A stretch of DNA of 64,000 bases. Origin: Pseudomonas petrae (lineage in GTDB: Bacteria; Pseudomonadota; Gammaproteobacteria; Pseudomonadales; Pseudomonadaceae). The position numbers were made by a program, and so were the translations under genes. Positions 18,169 to 26,826 of the stretch are shown here, piece by piece. Position 1 is the first letter of the stretch. Each line of letters starts with the position of its first letter. The notes under the pieces were generated by a model that searched no databases, was not told where the DNA came from, and saw only the letters and a program-made list of their open reading frames with translations. The DNA is taken from positions 186,001 to 250,000 of the forward strand of contig NZ_JAKJXE010000004.1 in NCBI RefSeq assembly GCF_021728295.1. The letters run 5' to 3'.

Positions 18169-19500
18169 ATGAAAGACTCCGATTCAAAAAACGCGCCGAT
18201 CTCCACAGACCGTCGCCGCGTCCTGCTGGGCCTTGGCGCTGCGGGCGCAGCGGTGGCCGGTGCCAGCCTGACCGGCAACGCGTTCGCAGCGACCGCGCCG
18301 GCGCAGGTCACCGAAGCACCGAAAAGCGAAAAGACCCAGGACCACAACGCGTTCCATGGCCCGCATCAGAGCGGCATCGTCACCCCGCGCCCAACCGCCG
18401 GGATGATGGTCTCCTTCGACGTGCTGGCGCAGGACCGCGAGGATCTTGAGCGCATGTTTCGCACGTTGAACGAGCGCATTGCGTTCCTGATGACCGGCGG
18501 CCCGGTGCCCCAGGTCGATCCGAAACTGCCACCACTCGATTCCGGCATCCTCGGCCCGGTGGTCACGCCGGACAACCTGACCATTACCGTGTCGGTGGGT
18601 GACTCGCTGTTCGACGACCGCTTTGGTCTGGAACCGGTCAAGCCCAAGCGTTTGCAGCGCATGGTCGGTTTCCCCAACGATGCGCTGGAAGCCGATTGCT
18701 GCCACGGTGACTTGAGCATTCAATTCTGCTCGAACGCCCAGGACAGCAACATTCACGCCCTGCGCGACATCGTGAAAAACCTGCCGGACCTGCTGCTGGT
18801 GCGCTGGAAACAGGAAGGCACCGTGCCCGCCCAAGCCCCGTTGAAACCGGGTCAGCCGCCGGAAAGCGCGCGCAACTTCCTGGGCTTCCGCGACGGCTCG
18901 GCCAATCCGGACTCGAACAACCAGAAGACCATGAACGAGCTGGTCTGGGTACAACCGGGCAGTGACGAACCGGGCAACGGTGAACCGGCCTGGGCCGCCA
19001 ATGGCAGCTACCAGGCGGTGCGCATCATCCGCAACTTCGTCGAGCGCTGGGACCGTACCCCGTTGCAGGAACAGCAAGCCATCTTCGGCCGGGTCAAAAC
19101 CACCGGCGCGCCGATGGACGGCAGGACCGAAGCCGACGTCCCGGATTACGCGAAAGACCCCGAAGGCAAGGTCACCAAGCTGGATGCGCACATCCGCCTG
19201 GCGAACCCGCGTACGGCGCAAACCCAGCGCAACCTGATCCTGCGTCGCCCGTTCAACTACTCGAACGGCGTGAACAAAAACGGTCAGCTGGACATGGGTC
19301 TGCTGTTCATCTGCTATCAGGCGGATCTGGAGAAAGGCTTCATTACTGTGCAGACGCGCCTTAACGGCGAGCCGCTGGAGGAATACCTCAAGCCGGTGGG
19401 CGGCGGGTATTTCTTCACCCTGCCAGGCGTGGTCGACAGCAACGACTTCATTGGCCGGTCGCTGTTGGCCGCCTCTGCCCAAACAACAAAAACTGCCTGA
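18169..19500 (+). CDS. efeB: EfeB: Tat-exported DyP-type haem peroxidase
   Basis: The 443-residue protein starts with a twin-arginine leader (DRRRVLLGLGAAGAAVAGAS, residues ~14-33) and AFA cleavage. The DyP signature GFRDG lies near residue 239, and DxxH/R-type haem-pocket residues follow. EfeB is exported folded with haem and works with EfeO and EfeU in ferrous iron uptake; iron extraction from haem has also been proposed. The 65-bp gap to efeO is longer than other gaps in the operon but holds no terminator. Length is normal for bacterial class B DyP enzymes of Efe systems. Confidence 0.94.
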   Translation: MKDSDSKNAPISTDRRRVLLGLGAAGAAVAGASLTGNAFAATAPAQVTEAPKSEKTQDHNAFHGPHQSGIVTPRPTAGMMVSFDVLAQDREDLERMFRTLNERIAFLMTGGPVPQVDPKLPPLDSGILGPVVTPDNLTITVSVGDSLFDDRFGLEPVKPKRLQRMVGFPNDALEADCCHGDLSIQFCSNAQDSNIHALRDIVKNLPDLLLVRWKQEGTVPAQAPLKPGQPPESARNFLGFRDGSANPDSNNQKTMNELVWVQPGSDEPGNGEPAWAANGSYQAVRIIRNFVERWDRTPLQEQQAIFGRVKTTGAPMDGRTEADVPDYAKDPEGKVTKLDAHIRLANPRTAQTQRNLILRRPFNYSNGVNKNGQLDMGLLFICYQADLEKGFITVQTRLNGEPLEEYLKPVGGGYFFTLPGVVDSNDFIGRSLLAASAQTTKTA

Positions 19501-19527
19501 CACCCCTTACCTCACAGGAAAAGCTCT

Positions 19528-20352
19528 ATGAAAAAGTCGCCTCTCGCGTTGTTGCTTACCTTTGGCGTGTTGCAGACATCCCTGTCAGCGTTCGCCGCCA
19601 CCGCGCCGCTGGACCTGGTCACGCCGGTGTCGGATTACAAGATTTACGTGACAGAAAACGTCGACACCCTGGCTGCCGACACACAGAAGTTCACCGACGC
19701 GATCAAGAAAGGCGACCTGGCGACCGCGAAGAAGCTGTTCCCGACCACGCGTCTGTCCTATGAGTCGATCGAGCCGATTGCCGAGCTGTTCAGTGACCTG
19801 GACGCGTCGATCGACTCCCGCGAGGACGATCACGAGGACGGCGTGAAGGCCGACGATTTCACCGGTTTCCACCGCCTGGAATATGCGTTGTTCTCGCAGA
19901 ACAGCACCCGGGATCAGGGCGTGTTCGCGGACAAGCTGTTGGCTGACGTGAAAGAGCTGCAGTCGCGCATCGCTGGCATTACCTTCCCGCCGGAGAAGGT
20001 CGTGGGCGGTGCTGCTGCGTTGATGGAAGAAGTGGCGGCGACGAAGCTGTCGGGCGAGGAAGATCGTTACAGTCACACTGACTTGTATGACTTCAAGGGC
20101 AACGTTGACGGTTCGAAGAAGATCGTTGATCTGTTCAAGCCGCAGTTGGAGCAGTCGGACAAGGCGTTCGTGGCGAAGGTCGAGAAGAACTTTGCGACGG
20201 TGGACAAGATCCTGGCGAAGTACAAGACCAAGGACGGTGGTTACGAGACGTACGATAAGGTGAAGGAGCAGGACCGCAAGGCGCTGGCAGGTCCGGTCAA
20301 TACGTTGGCTGAAGATCTGTCGCAGATGCGCGGGAAATTGGGTCTGAACTGA
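19528..20352 (+). CDS. Second EfeO homologue, M75 domain only (EfeM type)
   Basis: This 274-residue protein has a signal peptide (MKKSPLALLLTFGVLQTSLSAFA) and then only the M75/imelysin domain, with H115xxE118 (GFHRLEYALFSQ) and a late SGEEDRYSHTDLYDF segment that matches EfeO (GEEERYSHLDVNGF). It lacks the cupredoxin domain of the neighbouring EfeO. Cupredoxin-less forms are usually called EfeM. Having both in one operon suggests duplication followed by domain loss, or division of labour in metal binding. A strong terminator follows its stop, marking the operon end. Confidence 0.88.
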   Translation: MKKSPLALLLTFGVLQTSLSAFAATAPLDLVTPVSDYKIYVTENVDTLAADTQKFTDAIKKGDLATAKKLFPTTRLSYESIEPIAELFSDLDASIDSREDDHEDGVKADDFTGFHRLEYALFSQNSTRDQGVFADKLLADVKELQSRIAGITFPPEKVVGGAAALMEEVAATKLSGEEDRYSHTDLYDFKGNVDGSKKIVDLFKPQLEQSDKAFVAKVEKNFATVDKILAKYKTKDGGYETYDKVKEQDRKALAGPVNTLAEDLSQMRGKLGLN

Positions 20353-20365
20353 TTTCGATGCGATG

Positions 20366-20406
20366 AAAAGCCCGTTTGCCGAGTGATTGGCAGGCGGGCT
20401 TTTTTG
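20366..20406 (+). terminator. Rho-independent terminator of the efe operon
   Basis: AAAAGCCCG and CGGGCTTTTTT pair through a long stem with GCC/GGC inner pairs (TTTGCC...GGCAGG) and a T-run, 14 bases after the last efe stop. Confidence 0.93.
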
Positions 20407-21326
20407 TTGTTGGGAGTTCGAAGCCAGATCCAGAGCATCTGCCTAACGGCAGATTGTTTCGCCTTCGGCGAGTTACTTGGAAAAGCACCCCAAGTAACCA
20501 AGGGTGCCTGCTCCTGGTTTGGCCCCTCCTCCGTCGGGGTTCCTTCACTCCGGTCTCGCTCCGTGGGCCCGCTGCCATCCGCCATCCATGGCGGGGGGCA
20601 GCTCTCGCCGCATCCATGCGGCTCGGCCCACTCCGCGAAACCTGCGTTCAGCCTGCACCCAAGTCGCGTTTGGCGGTGTTTGAGCCTTTTGTGTATGAAG
20701 ATCAAAAGCGCGTTTAAGGCAGATCAAGAGCTTCCCGGCTGAAGCCGGTCCTACGGTGAACGCGGTGTATTTAGGACTAGCTTTAGCCGGGAAGAGGCCG
20801 GATTGTTCGCCATCGGTTTTGCGGCGTGACGATCGACGCCTTCCCGGCTGAAGCCGGTCCCACTAATAGCAGCGCGTGCATTCAGTGGGACTGGCTTCAG
20901 CCGGGAATGGACGCGGAGCGTCCTGGGATGCATACCCACGCGGAGCGAGGGCACGATCAGCAAGGGGATAAACGCGGTTTCTGTAGGACCGGCTTCAGCC
21001 GGGAAGCTCTTGATCTGCCCTTGATCTTGATCTTAATGCACAGAAAGCCCAGACACCGCAGAACGCGACTTTGGTGCAGGCCGAACGTAGACGACGCACA
21101 GTGGGCCGAGCGGCATGGATGCCGCGAGAGCGCCGTCAGGACATGGATGTCCGTTCGGCGCGGGCCCACGGAGCGTCGTCGGAGTGAGGGTATTCCGACG
21201 AAGGAGGAACCCAACCAGGAGCAGGCACCCTTGGTTACTTGGGGTGCTTTTCCAAGTAACTCGCCGAAGGCGAAACGGTCTGCCCCCAGGCAGACGCCTT
21301 TGATCTTGATCCTGAAAAACGCGGGA
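20407..21326. repeat. Gene-free 920-bp spacer: two long repeats in opposite orientation and REPINs between them
   Basis: Copy B of the ~300-bp repeat (inverted) runs from about 20415 to 20730, and copy C (same strand as copy A) from about 21007 to 21320. Between them lie TTCCCGGC-class REPINs at 20731-20794 and 20841-20908 and a single REP at 20982-21006. CGCGGAGCG-type short dyads occur near 20913-20950. Both long copies join a REP arm through GATCTGC-containing sequence, as copy A does. No credible coding region was seen. Confidence 0.88.
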
Positions 21327-22097
21327 TCAAATCCCGCTAAACCAGTTGTACCCCTGATCCTCCCAATACCCCCCGGGATTATCATTGCTCACCACAATCT
21401 CGACGATATGCTTCGGATTCTTGAAGCCCAGCTTCGTCGGCACCCTCACCCGCAACGGATAACCATACTCCGGCGGCAGCGCCACCTCGGCAAAGTCCAG
21501 TGCCAACAGCGTCTGCGGATGCAACGCCGTCGGCATGTCCAGACTCGAGTAATACCGATCCGCGCACTTGAAGCCGACAAACTTCGCTGTCGTGTCCGCC
21601 CCCACATGCTCAAGGAACGTACGCAACGGCACACCGCCCCACTGCCCGATCGCGCTCCAGCCCTCCACACAGATCAACCGCGTGATATCGCTGCGCTGGG
21701 GCAACTTGCGCAACCCTTCCAGCGTCCACGGCGCCTTGTCCCGCACCAGCCCCGACACACCCAACTTCCAGTCCGCCGTGTCCAGCTCGGGAATATCGTC
21801 CTCACCATAAAACGCGTTGAACGGAAACGGATTGCGGACCTGATCCTTACTAAACGTCGGCGCCAGCTTCTGCCCGCTGAACAGCCAGGCCTGAACCCGA
21901 TCGTTCCAGCGCGACATGCTCCACAGCACCTTATCCACCTGATCGCCGTCCTGCAGATTACAACCGGTGAGCATCGCCATCGCGCCCACGGTCAGGCCGC
22001 CCTTGAGGAAATGCCGACGCTGCAGGCTCTCCAGCTGGATCTGCTGGGCCGGCTCCAGCTTGATGCGCGCAATGGCGCGTTTTTTAGGCTCAATCAT
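21327..22097 (-). CDS. Periplasmic molybdopterin oxidoreductase, sulfite-oxidase/MsrP-like
   Basis: The 256-residue product has a twin-arginine region (QRRHFLKGG, R27-R28) followed by a hydrophobic stretch and a lipobox-like LTGC with Cys46. The SUOX-type fold follows with the molybdenum-ligating Cys143 (RLICVEGW) and GVPLRTFLEHVG. I choose ATG 22097 because GGAAGG precedes it; ATG 22124 would extend into the partner gene. It overlaps the cytochrome b561 gene by eight bases, so the cytochrome probably feeds it electrons. MsrP reduces oxidised methionines in periplasmic proteins, but this enzyme may use another substrate. The dual Tat-lipoprotein leader is unusual. Confidence 0.85.
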   Translation of the reverse strand: MIEPKKRAIARIKLEPAQQIQLESLQRRHFLKGGLTVGAMAMLTGCNLQDGDQVDKVLWSMSRWNDRVQAWLFSGQKLAPTFSKDQVRNPFPFNAFYGEDDIPELDTADWKLGVSGLVRDKAPWTLEGLRKLPQRSDITRLICVEGWSAIGQWGGVPLRTFLEHVGADTTAKFVGFKCADRYYSSLDMPTALHPQTLLALDFAEVALPPEYGYPLRVRVPTKLGFKNPKHIVEIVVSNDNPGGYWEDQGYNWFSGI

Positions 22098-22713
22098 GCT
22101 CAACCTTCCCGCTTTCAATCCCACGCGTACCGCCGGTGATCATCGGCATCAGGGTTTTCGGCACCATCAGCACCAGCGCCAGGTGCACCACCACGAACGC
22201 GCCAATGAACGCCATCGCCGCAAAATGCACGTACCGGGCGAAGTCATAGCCGCCGAACACGGCGGTCAATTCCTGCAACTGGACCGGCTTCCAGATCGCC
22301 AGCCCCGTCAGCACGATCAATACGCCTGCGGCCAGCACCAGCCAATACATCAGGCGCTGCACGGCGTTGTAGACGCCCTTCTCGTGCTTGAGACGAAAGC
22401 GCAGCGCATCAAGCATGTCGCGCTTGACCGCCGTGGGGGTGACCGGCAGAAAGTCGCGCTTGAAGTGCCGAGTGAACAGGCCATACAGCACGTAGATAAG
22501 GCCGTTGATCACCAACAGCCACATCACTGCGAAGTGCCACGCCAGCGCGCCACCCAGCCAGCCGCCCACGGTGAAATCCCGGGGGAAGGAGAAGCTGAAC
22601 AGCGGCGACGCGTTATAGATGCCCCACCCGCTCATGAACATGCAGACCATGCCGAAGGCATTGATCCAGTGCGTCAGGCGGATGGGCCATGGATGAATTC
22701 TGGTTTTTTTCAT
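22090..22713 (-). CDS. Cytochrome b561-type membrane haem protein
   Basis: The 207-residue protein has four to five hydrophobic segments with histidines placed for haem b: WPIRLTHWINAFGM near residue 15, LAWHFAVMWLLVING, and YVHFAAMAFIGAFVVVHL near the end. It belongs to the Ni/Fe-hydrogenase/thiosulfate reductase cytochrome b type rather than the FRD-domain MsrQ type. It is expressed just before the molybdoenzyme and likely carries electrons from the quinone pool to it. The gap to the upstream secreted-protein gene is 182 bp and contains a REPIN, so co-transcription with that gene is uncertain. Confidence 0.87.
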   Translation of the reverse strand: MKKTRIHPWPIRLTHWINAFGMVCMFMSGWGIYNASPLFSFSFPRDFTVGGWLGGALAWHFAVMWLLVINGLIYVLYGLFTRHFKRDFLPVTPTAVKRDMLDALRFRLKHEKGVYNAVQRLMYWLVLAAGVLIVLTGLAIWKPVQLQELTAVFGGYDFARYVHFAAMAFIGAFVVVHLALVLMVPKTLMPMITGGTRGIESGKVEHD

Positions 22714-22753
22714 GGTGCGAGACTCATCACGGATGAATTCGGTACATCAGCAG

Positions 22754-22859
22754 CTGTAGGAGCGACCGGGGTGGCGCTTCACCTTGCCCGCGAACTCGGT
22801 ATGCCTGCAACAGAGGGATAACCTGGCACACCGTCATCGCGGGCAAGCGCGCTCCTACA
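22754..22859. repeat. REPIN with a disrupted left arm
   Basis: The right arm is intact (CGCGGGCAAGCGCGCTCCTAC). The left arm reads GTAGGAGCG, then about 18 unrelated bases, then CTTGCCCGCGAAC, so an insertion splits the REP. It fills most of the spacer between the cytochrome gene and the 22896 gene. Confidence 0.75.
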
Positions 22860-22895
22860 CAATGCGCTGCGGCGCCGTGAGACGCCGCAACCCGC

Positions 22896-23522
22896 TTACA
22901 TCGGCGGCTGGAAGCCGTCTTTGCCGACTGCGACACCGCGTGCGGTCTTGCCGTCTTCGCCCGGGAACACGACGATTTTCGCGCCCTTGACCAGCTCATC
23001 GACCTTGCCCGGCTGAACGTAGGCAATTGGCACGTCTTCCGGAACGACCAGCTGCTTCTCGCCGCCCTTGTAGCCGACGCTCAGGGTACGGCCGTTGGCC
23101 TTGCTCAGCTTGCCGACGGTGCCGTTGGTCATGGTGCCGGTGCTGCCGTCAGCATTTTCCCAACCGTAGTGGCCTTCACCGCTGCCTTTCAGGCTTGGTT
23201 CGAACACAGTCACTTCCAGCGCCTTCAGCGTGCCGTCGGCCTGGGGTATCGCGGCGGAACCGATGAAGCTGTCCGATTTGATCGACTCGATGTCAGTCTT
23301 GGAAACCAGACGAATGCCGGTCTTGTCGGTCAGGCCGATGCTCTGGTGGGCGCCGGAGCGGGTGGTGAAATTCAGGGTGTTGCTGTCGACGCTGTCGACT
23401 GTGCCGCGCAGTGGCTTGACCACTGGCATGTCACCGGCGGCCATGCCGGCGGCGGAAGCCATGACGGCGGCGCTGAGCATGAGCATGCCGAACGTGGTGG
23501 TCAGGGCTGTCTTCATCTTCAT
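22896..23522 (-). CDS. Secreted protein of unknown function, possible DUF5666-like beta-barrel domains
   Basis: The 208-residue product has a Sec leader (MKMKTALTTTFGMLMLSAAVMASA). The mature part begins with a PVVKPLRGTVDSVDSNTL segment, the kind of short beta-strand pattern (GTVDSV..NTL..TT..G) seen in DUF5666/OB-like periplasmic proteins. A second such unit may lie near residues 130-165 (GTVGKLSKANGRTLSVGY). There are no Cys or clear metal motifs. It is divergent from a metal/oxidant-type two-component system, across a perfect 16-bp inverted repeat, and is a strong candidate for its target. The product could be a periplasmic stress or redox-related protein; function is not known. Confidence 0.72.
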   Translation of the reverse strand: MKMKTALTTTFGMLMLSAAVMASAAGMAAGDMPVVKPLRGTVDSVDSNTLNFTTRSGAHQSIGLTDKTGIRLVSKTDIESIKSDSFIGSAAIPQADGTLKALEVTVFEPSLKGSGEGHYGWENADGSTGTMTNGTVGKLSKANGRTLSVGYKGGEKQLVVPEDVPIAYVQPGKVDELVKGAKIVVFPGEDGKTARGVAVGKDGFQPPM

Positions 23523-23627
23523 CGGTGGATTCCTTCAGGCAGTTGGGGAAAGTTGAAGCTAAGCGTCATGTGTGTTGCATGACGGCCATCCTGTACCCGC
23601 AACCGGCACCCGACAATGACCGCCCGA

Positions 23628-23700
23628 TTACATTTTTGTCATTCAAGCACAAGACCAATCAGTGCGTCGGTTCAGGCGCCGATCAATGACAAAAATGTAA
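23628..23700. promoter_or_regulatory. Inverted 16-bp repeats, likely response-regulator binding sites
   Basis: TTACATTTTTGTCATT at 23628-23643 and its exact reverse complement AATGACAAAAATGTAA at 23685-23700 are separated by 41 bases. They lie in the 331-bp spacer between the divergent secreted-protein gene (start 23522) and the response regulator (start 23854). The sequence resembles binding sites of CopR/CusR/CzcR-type regulators (TGACAAAAATGTAA), so autoregulation by the 23854 regulator is likely. The rest of the spacer holds no gene. Confidence 0.75.
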
Positions 23701-23853
23701 CCGACCGCGGGCCATCAGTTGGTTACACTCCACATCCGGCGTGGCCTGCAGCCCTTGGCGCCTTCTGCCCCAATCTGATGACCCCACCTGCCGAAACATC
23801 CGACATCCCACGCCGGCGACGCTGCCAATGACGTGAAGCGAGCCTGACCGACG

Positions 23854-24549
23854 ATGCACATTCTGCTTATCGAAGACGACACCAAGACCGGCGAGTACCT
23901 GAAGAAAGGCCTCACCGAGTCCGGTTATAAAGTCGACTGGACCCAGCACGGCACCGACGGCCTGCACATGGCCCTTGAGCACAGCTACGACCTGCTGGTG
24001 CTCGACGTCATGCTGCCCGGCATCGACGGCTGGCAGATCATCGAAATCCTGCGGGCGAAGCAGGACGTGCCGGTGTTGTTTCTCACCGCCCGGGATCAGC
24101 TGCAGGACCGCATTCGGGGCCTCGAACTCGGCGCCGACGATTACCTGGTCAAGCCGTTTTCCTTCACCGAATTGCTCCTGCGCATCCGCACCATCCTGCG
24201 TCGCGGTGTGGTGCGAGAGGCCGATCATTTCCATCTGGCCGATCTGGAACTGGACCTGCTGCGCCGTCGGGTCACGCGCCAGCAACAGGTCATCACCCTG
24301 ACCAACAAGGAATTCGCGCTGCTGCATCTGTTTCTGCGCCGCGAGGGCGACGTGCTGTCGAGGGCGCAGATCGCTTCGGAAGTCTGGGACATGAATTTCG
24401 ACAGCGACACCAACGTCGTCGACGTGGCCATCAAGCGCCTGCGCAGCAAAGTCGACACGCCCTACCCGATCAAACTCATCCACACCGTGCGCGGCATCGG
24501 TTACGTCTGCGAGGTGCGGCCATGCGAGCCCGACGCCAGCCATCTTTGA
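23854..24549 (+). CDS. CusR/CopR/HprR-type response regulator
   Basis: The 231-residue OmpR-family protein has acidic residues EDD near positions 7-9, phospho-acceptor D51 in [13 protein letters not shown], and a winged helix ending [12 protein letters not shown]. The early residues ([19 protein letters not shown]) are typical of the heavy-metal regulator subfamily. Its gene overlaps the kinase by 28 bases. In E. coli a CusR paralogue, HprR (YedW), lies beside the methionine sulfoxide reductase genes msrPQ and responds to hydrogen peroxide or HOCl. The neighbouring molybdoenzyme here suggests a comparable role, though copper or another metal is equally possible. Confidence 0.9.
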   Translation: MHILLIEDDTKTGEYLKKGLTESGYKVDWTQHGTDGLHMALEHSYDLLVLDVMLPGIDGWQIIEILRAKQDVPVLFLTARDQLQDRIRGLELGADDYLVKPFSFTELLLRIRTILRRGVVREADHFHLADLELDLLRRRVTRQQQVITLTNKEFALLHLFLRREGDVLSRAQIASEVWDMNFDSDTNVVDVAIKRLRSKVDTPYPIKLIHTVRGIGYVCEVRPCEPDASHL

Positions 24550-25955
24550 CTTTGCGCGCGACCCTGGCGTTCTCGGTGGTGGCCATGCTCGCCGTCGCCA
24601 GTGCCGGCATGTACCTCTACGAGACCATGAAGGGTGCGGTGATGACCCGCAGCGACCATGCGGTGCTGGCGCGGCTGGATCACTTTCGCAAACTGCTGCA
24701 ATACGACCTGACCCTGACCACGCTGCAAAGCAGCCCGCAGCTGTTTGAAAACATGCTCGACAGCGAGGACGACATTTTCATCATTGCCGAGCCGGGCAAG
24801 CCTGCGGTGATCATGGTCAATCCGCTGCACGCGCCGCTGCCGCCGATGCCGGTGGTGCCGGCCAACATGCCGCTGAGCGTGGCCGACATGCGCAGCGGCA
24901 TGCTTGATTCAGGGGTGCCGATGCGCGCGGCGACGGTCGAAGCGGTGTCCGGCGGCAAGACTGTGCATCTGACGGCGGCGCACATCGCGGTGAAGGAAAT
25001 GGCCACCCTGGCGGGTTTCCGCAATCGCATCCTCTTTGCCGTGGCGCTAGCCTTCATGGTCACCGCGCTGCTCGGTTACGCGTTGCTGCGCCGGGGGCTG
25101 CGGCCGTTGCGCAAAATGGCCAGCCACGCCGCGGCCATCACCCCGGCGCAACTGGACAGCCGCATGGACAACCGCGACACGCCGGTTGAGCTGCAGCAAC
25201 TGGGTGAGGCGTACAACGCGATGCTCGACCGGCTTGCCGATGGCTATCAGCGGTTGACGCAGTTTTCCGCCGACCTGGCCCACGAAATCCGCACGCCAGT
25301 GGGCTCGCTGATGGGGCATTGCCAGGTGGCGCTGCGGCAACCGCGCACCGAGGATGAATATCAGGCGCTGCTGGCGTCGAATCTGGAGGAGCTGGAGCGC
25401 ATCTCGCGGATGGTCGAAAGCATCCTGTTCCTGGCGCGCGCCGATGAAGCCCAGGCGGCGCTCAATCGCCAGACGCTGAACCTGGCGGACGAGATGCAGC
25501 GGGTGGCGGGCTATTTCGAGGGGTTGGCGGATGAACGTGAAATCACCCTGCACACCGAAGGCGAGGCGCAGATCGAGGCTGATCCACTGTTGCTGCGCCG
25601 GGCGCTGAGCAATCTGGTGGCGAATGCGATCCGCTACGCCGATGAAGGCAGCGTGATTGACATTCGGGTAATTGAGAGCCGCGTGAAGGAAAGCGGCAAG
25701 CACTGCCGCATTGAAGTGGAGAACCAGGGCCCGACGCTGGACGACGCCACCCTGGGCAAGCTGTTCGACCGCTTCTATCGCGGCGACGCCTCACGTCACC
25801 AGAGCTCCGATTCCAATGGACTGGGCCTGGCGATCGTTGCCGCGATCATGCAGCTGCATGGCGGCGAAGTGGCGGTCAACCAGCCTGCGCCGGGGCGGAT
25901 CTGTTTCGAGCTGGTGTTTCCCCGTTCGCCCGCAGGCCGGCTACAGCAGATTTAA
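24522..25955 (+). CDS. CusS/HprS-type heavy-metal or oxidant sensor histidine kinase
   Basis: The 477-residue kinase has a membrane helix near residues 12-32, a periplasmic loop of ~130 residues, a second helix near 168-188 ([20 protein letters not shown]), a HAMP domain, and the H-box with H254 ([13 protein letters not shown]). ATP-binding motifs follow ([24 protein letters not shown]). The periplasmic loop is rich in Met ([26 protein letters not shown]), which fits metal binding or sensing of methionine oxidation. The start overlaps the regulator. The pair is predicted to sense a periplasmic signal; which one cannot be read. Confidence 0.9.
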   Translation: MRARRQPSLTLRATLAFSVVAMLAVASAGMYLYETMKGAVMTRSDHAVLARLDHFRKLLQYDLTLTTLQSSPQLFENMLDSEDDIFIIAEPGKPAVIMVNPLHAPLPPMPVVPANMPLSVADMRSGMLDSGVPMRAATVEAVSGGKTVHLTAAHIAVKEMATLAGFRNRILFAVALAFMVTALLGYALLRRGLRPLRKMASHAAAITPAQLDSRMDNRDTPVELQQLGEAYNAMLDRLADGYQRLTQFSADLAHEIRTPVGSLMGHCQVALRQPRTEDEYQALLASNLEELERISRMVESILFLARADEAQAALNRQTLNLADEMQRVAGYFEGLADEREITLHTEGEAQIEADPLLLRRALSNLVANAIRYADEGSVIDIRVIESRVKESGKHCRIEVENQGPTLDDATLGKLFDRFYRGDASRHQSSDSNGLGLAIVAAIMQLHGGEVAVNQPAPGRICFELVFPRSPAGRLQQI

Positions 25956-25995
25956 ATCTGCGCCATCGGAAGGTTCATTGCCTTGGCGTGATCCC

Positions 25996-26084
25996 TGTAG
26001 GAGCGCGCTTGCCCGCGAAAGCGGTGGGTCAGGCAACATTGATGGCACAGGCATATCGCCTTCGCGGGCAAGCGCGCTCCTACA
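25996..26084. repeat. REPIN (GTAGGAGCGCGC class)
   Basis: Inverted arms GTAGGAGCGCGCTTGCCCGCG and its complement flank about 45 bases, in the convergent spacer between the kinase and alginate lyase genes (202 bp, otherwise empty). Confidence 0.88.
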
Positions 26085-26157
26085 CGGTTTTCTTGTGTCG
26101 GCCGACATTTCGGGAAGTGCCGCTAACTGATCACTCCCGCATCCGCACCCAAATGCC

Positions 26158-26826
26158 TCACGCCTTCTTGTCGTGGGTCGCCTGCAATTTATAGAACGTC
26201 GCCGCCCCGCCTTCGGTGGCGTACCCGGTGTTGTCCTGGGTGTACACGCCGGCCTTGAAGTACAGCGGCTTGCCGCTCCACGCCGGGTCAAGCTTGGCGC
26301 CCCATTGCATTTCATGGGCGTTGACCGTGAGGTTGCCGGCGGCGGTCAGGTGGATGGTGTACGTGAAGCGCTCCTTGAGCAGCACGCCGGTCGCGACCTG
26401 AATCACTTCGGGCTCGGACGTCGGCGTCAGGCGAAACTTGACGACGATGTTGCCGCTCTTGAGTTTTTCCTTGTACTGGTACTCGAGCTTGATCAGCGGC
26501 TCGGTGCTGCCGTAGCAGTGGATCTGGCCGATGACGATCTTGCCCGTCGACGGCACCTGATCCACGGTCAGCGCTGCGCGCAGAAAATTGTCCCCCTGGG
26601 AGTAGACCCAGTTGTGCACCGCACCGTTGGCGTAGGTTTCGCGCAATTCAGTACGGGGATAGATCGCGTTGTCAGTCCTTGACCCGGTGACTGGTGCCCA
26701 GAAGAACAAAGTGTTCCCTGAACGGAAGTAACCATCCTGGTAGCCGCCCACCAATCTTGGTGTGTCGATGGTGGCGGCCGGGATACCGACCGGTACAGAA
26801 AGATTCCAAATGGCGAGATCGATCAT
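26158..26826 (-). CDS. Polysaccharide lyase family 7 alginate lyase
   Basis: The 222-residue enzyme carries the three PL7 signature motifs: RTELRE at residues 58-63, QIH at 101-103 (Ile form, often linked to poly-G preference) and YFKAGVYTQ at 189-197. It cleaves alginate by beta-elimination. The N-terminus MIDLAIWNLSVPVG is the start of the catalytic fold, so no signal peptide is present. I choose ATG 26826 for that reason although its ribosome site is weak. Without a leader the enzyme may stay in the cytoplasm or leave by a non-Sec path. No alginate biosynthesis genes are nearby. Confidence 0.92.
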   Translation of the reverse strand: MIDLAIWNLSVPVGIPAATIDTPRLVGGYQDGYFRSGNTLFFWAPVTGSRTDNAIYPRTELRETYANGAVHNWVYSQGDNFLRAALTVDQVPSTGKIVIGQIHCYGSTEPLIKLEYQYKEKLKSGNIVVKFRLTPTSEPEVIQVATGVLLKERFTYTIHLTAAGNLTVNAHEMQWGAKLDPAWSGKPLYFKAGVYTQDNTGYATEGGAATFYKLQATHDKKA

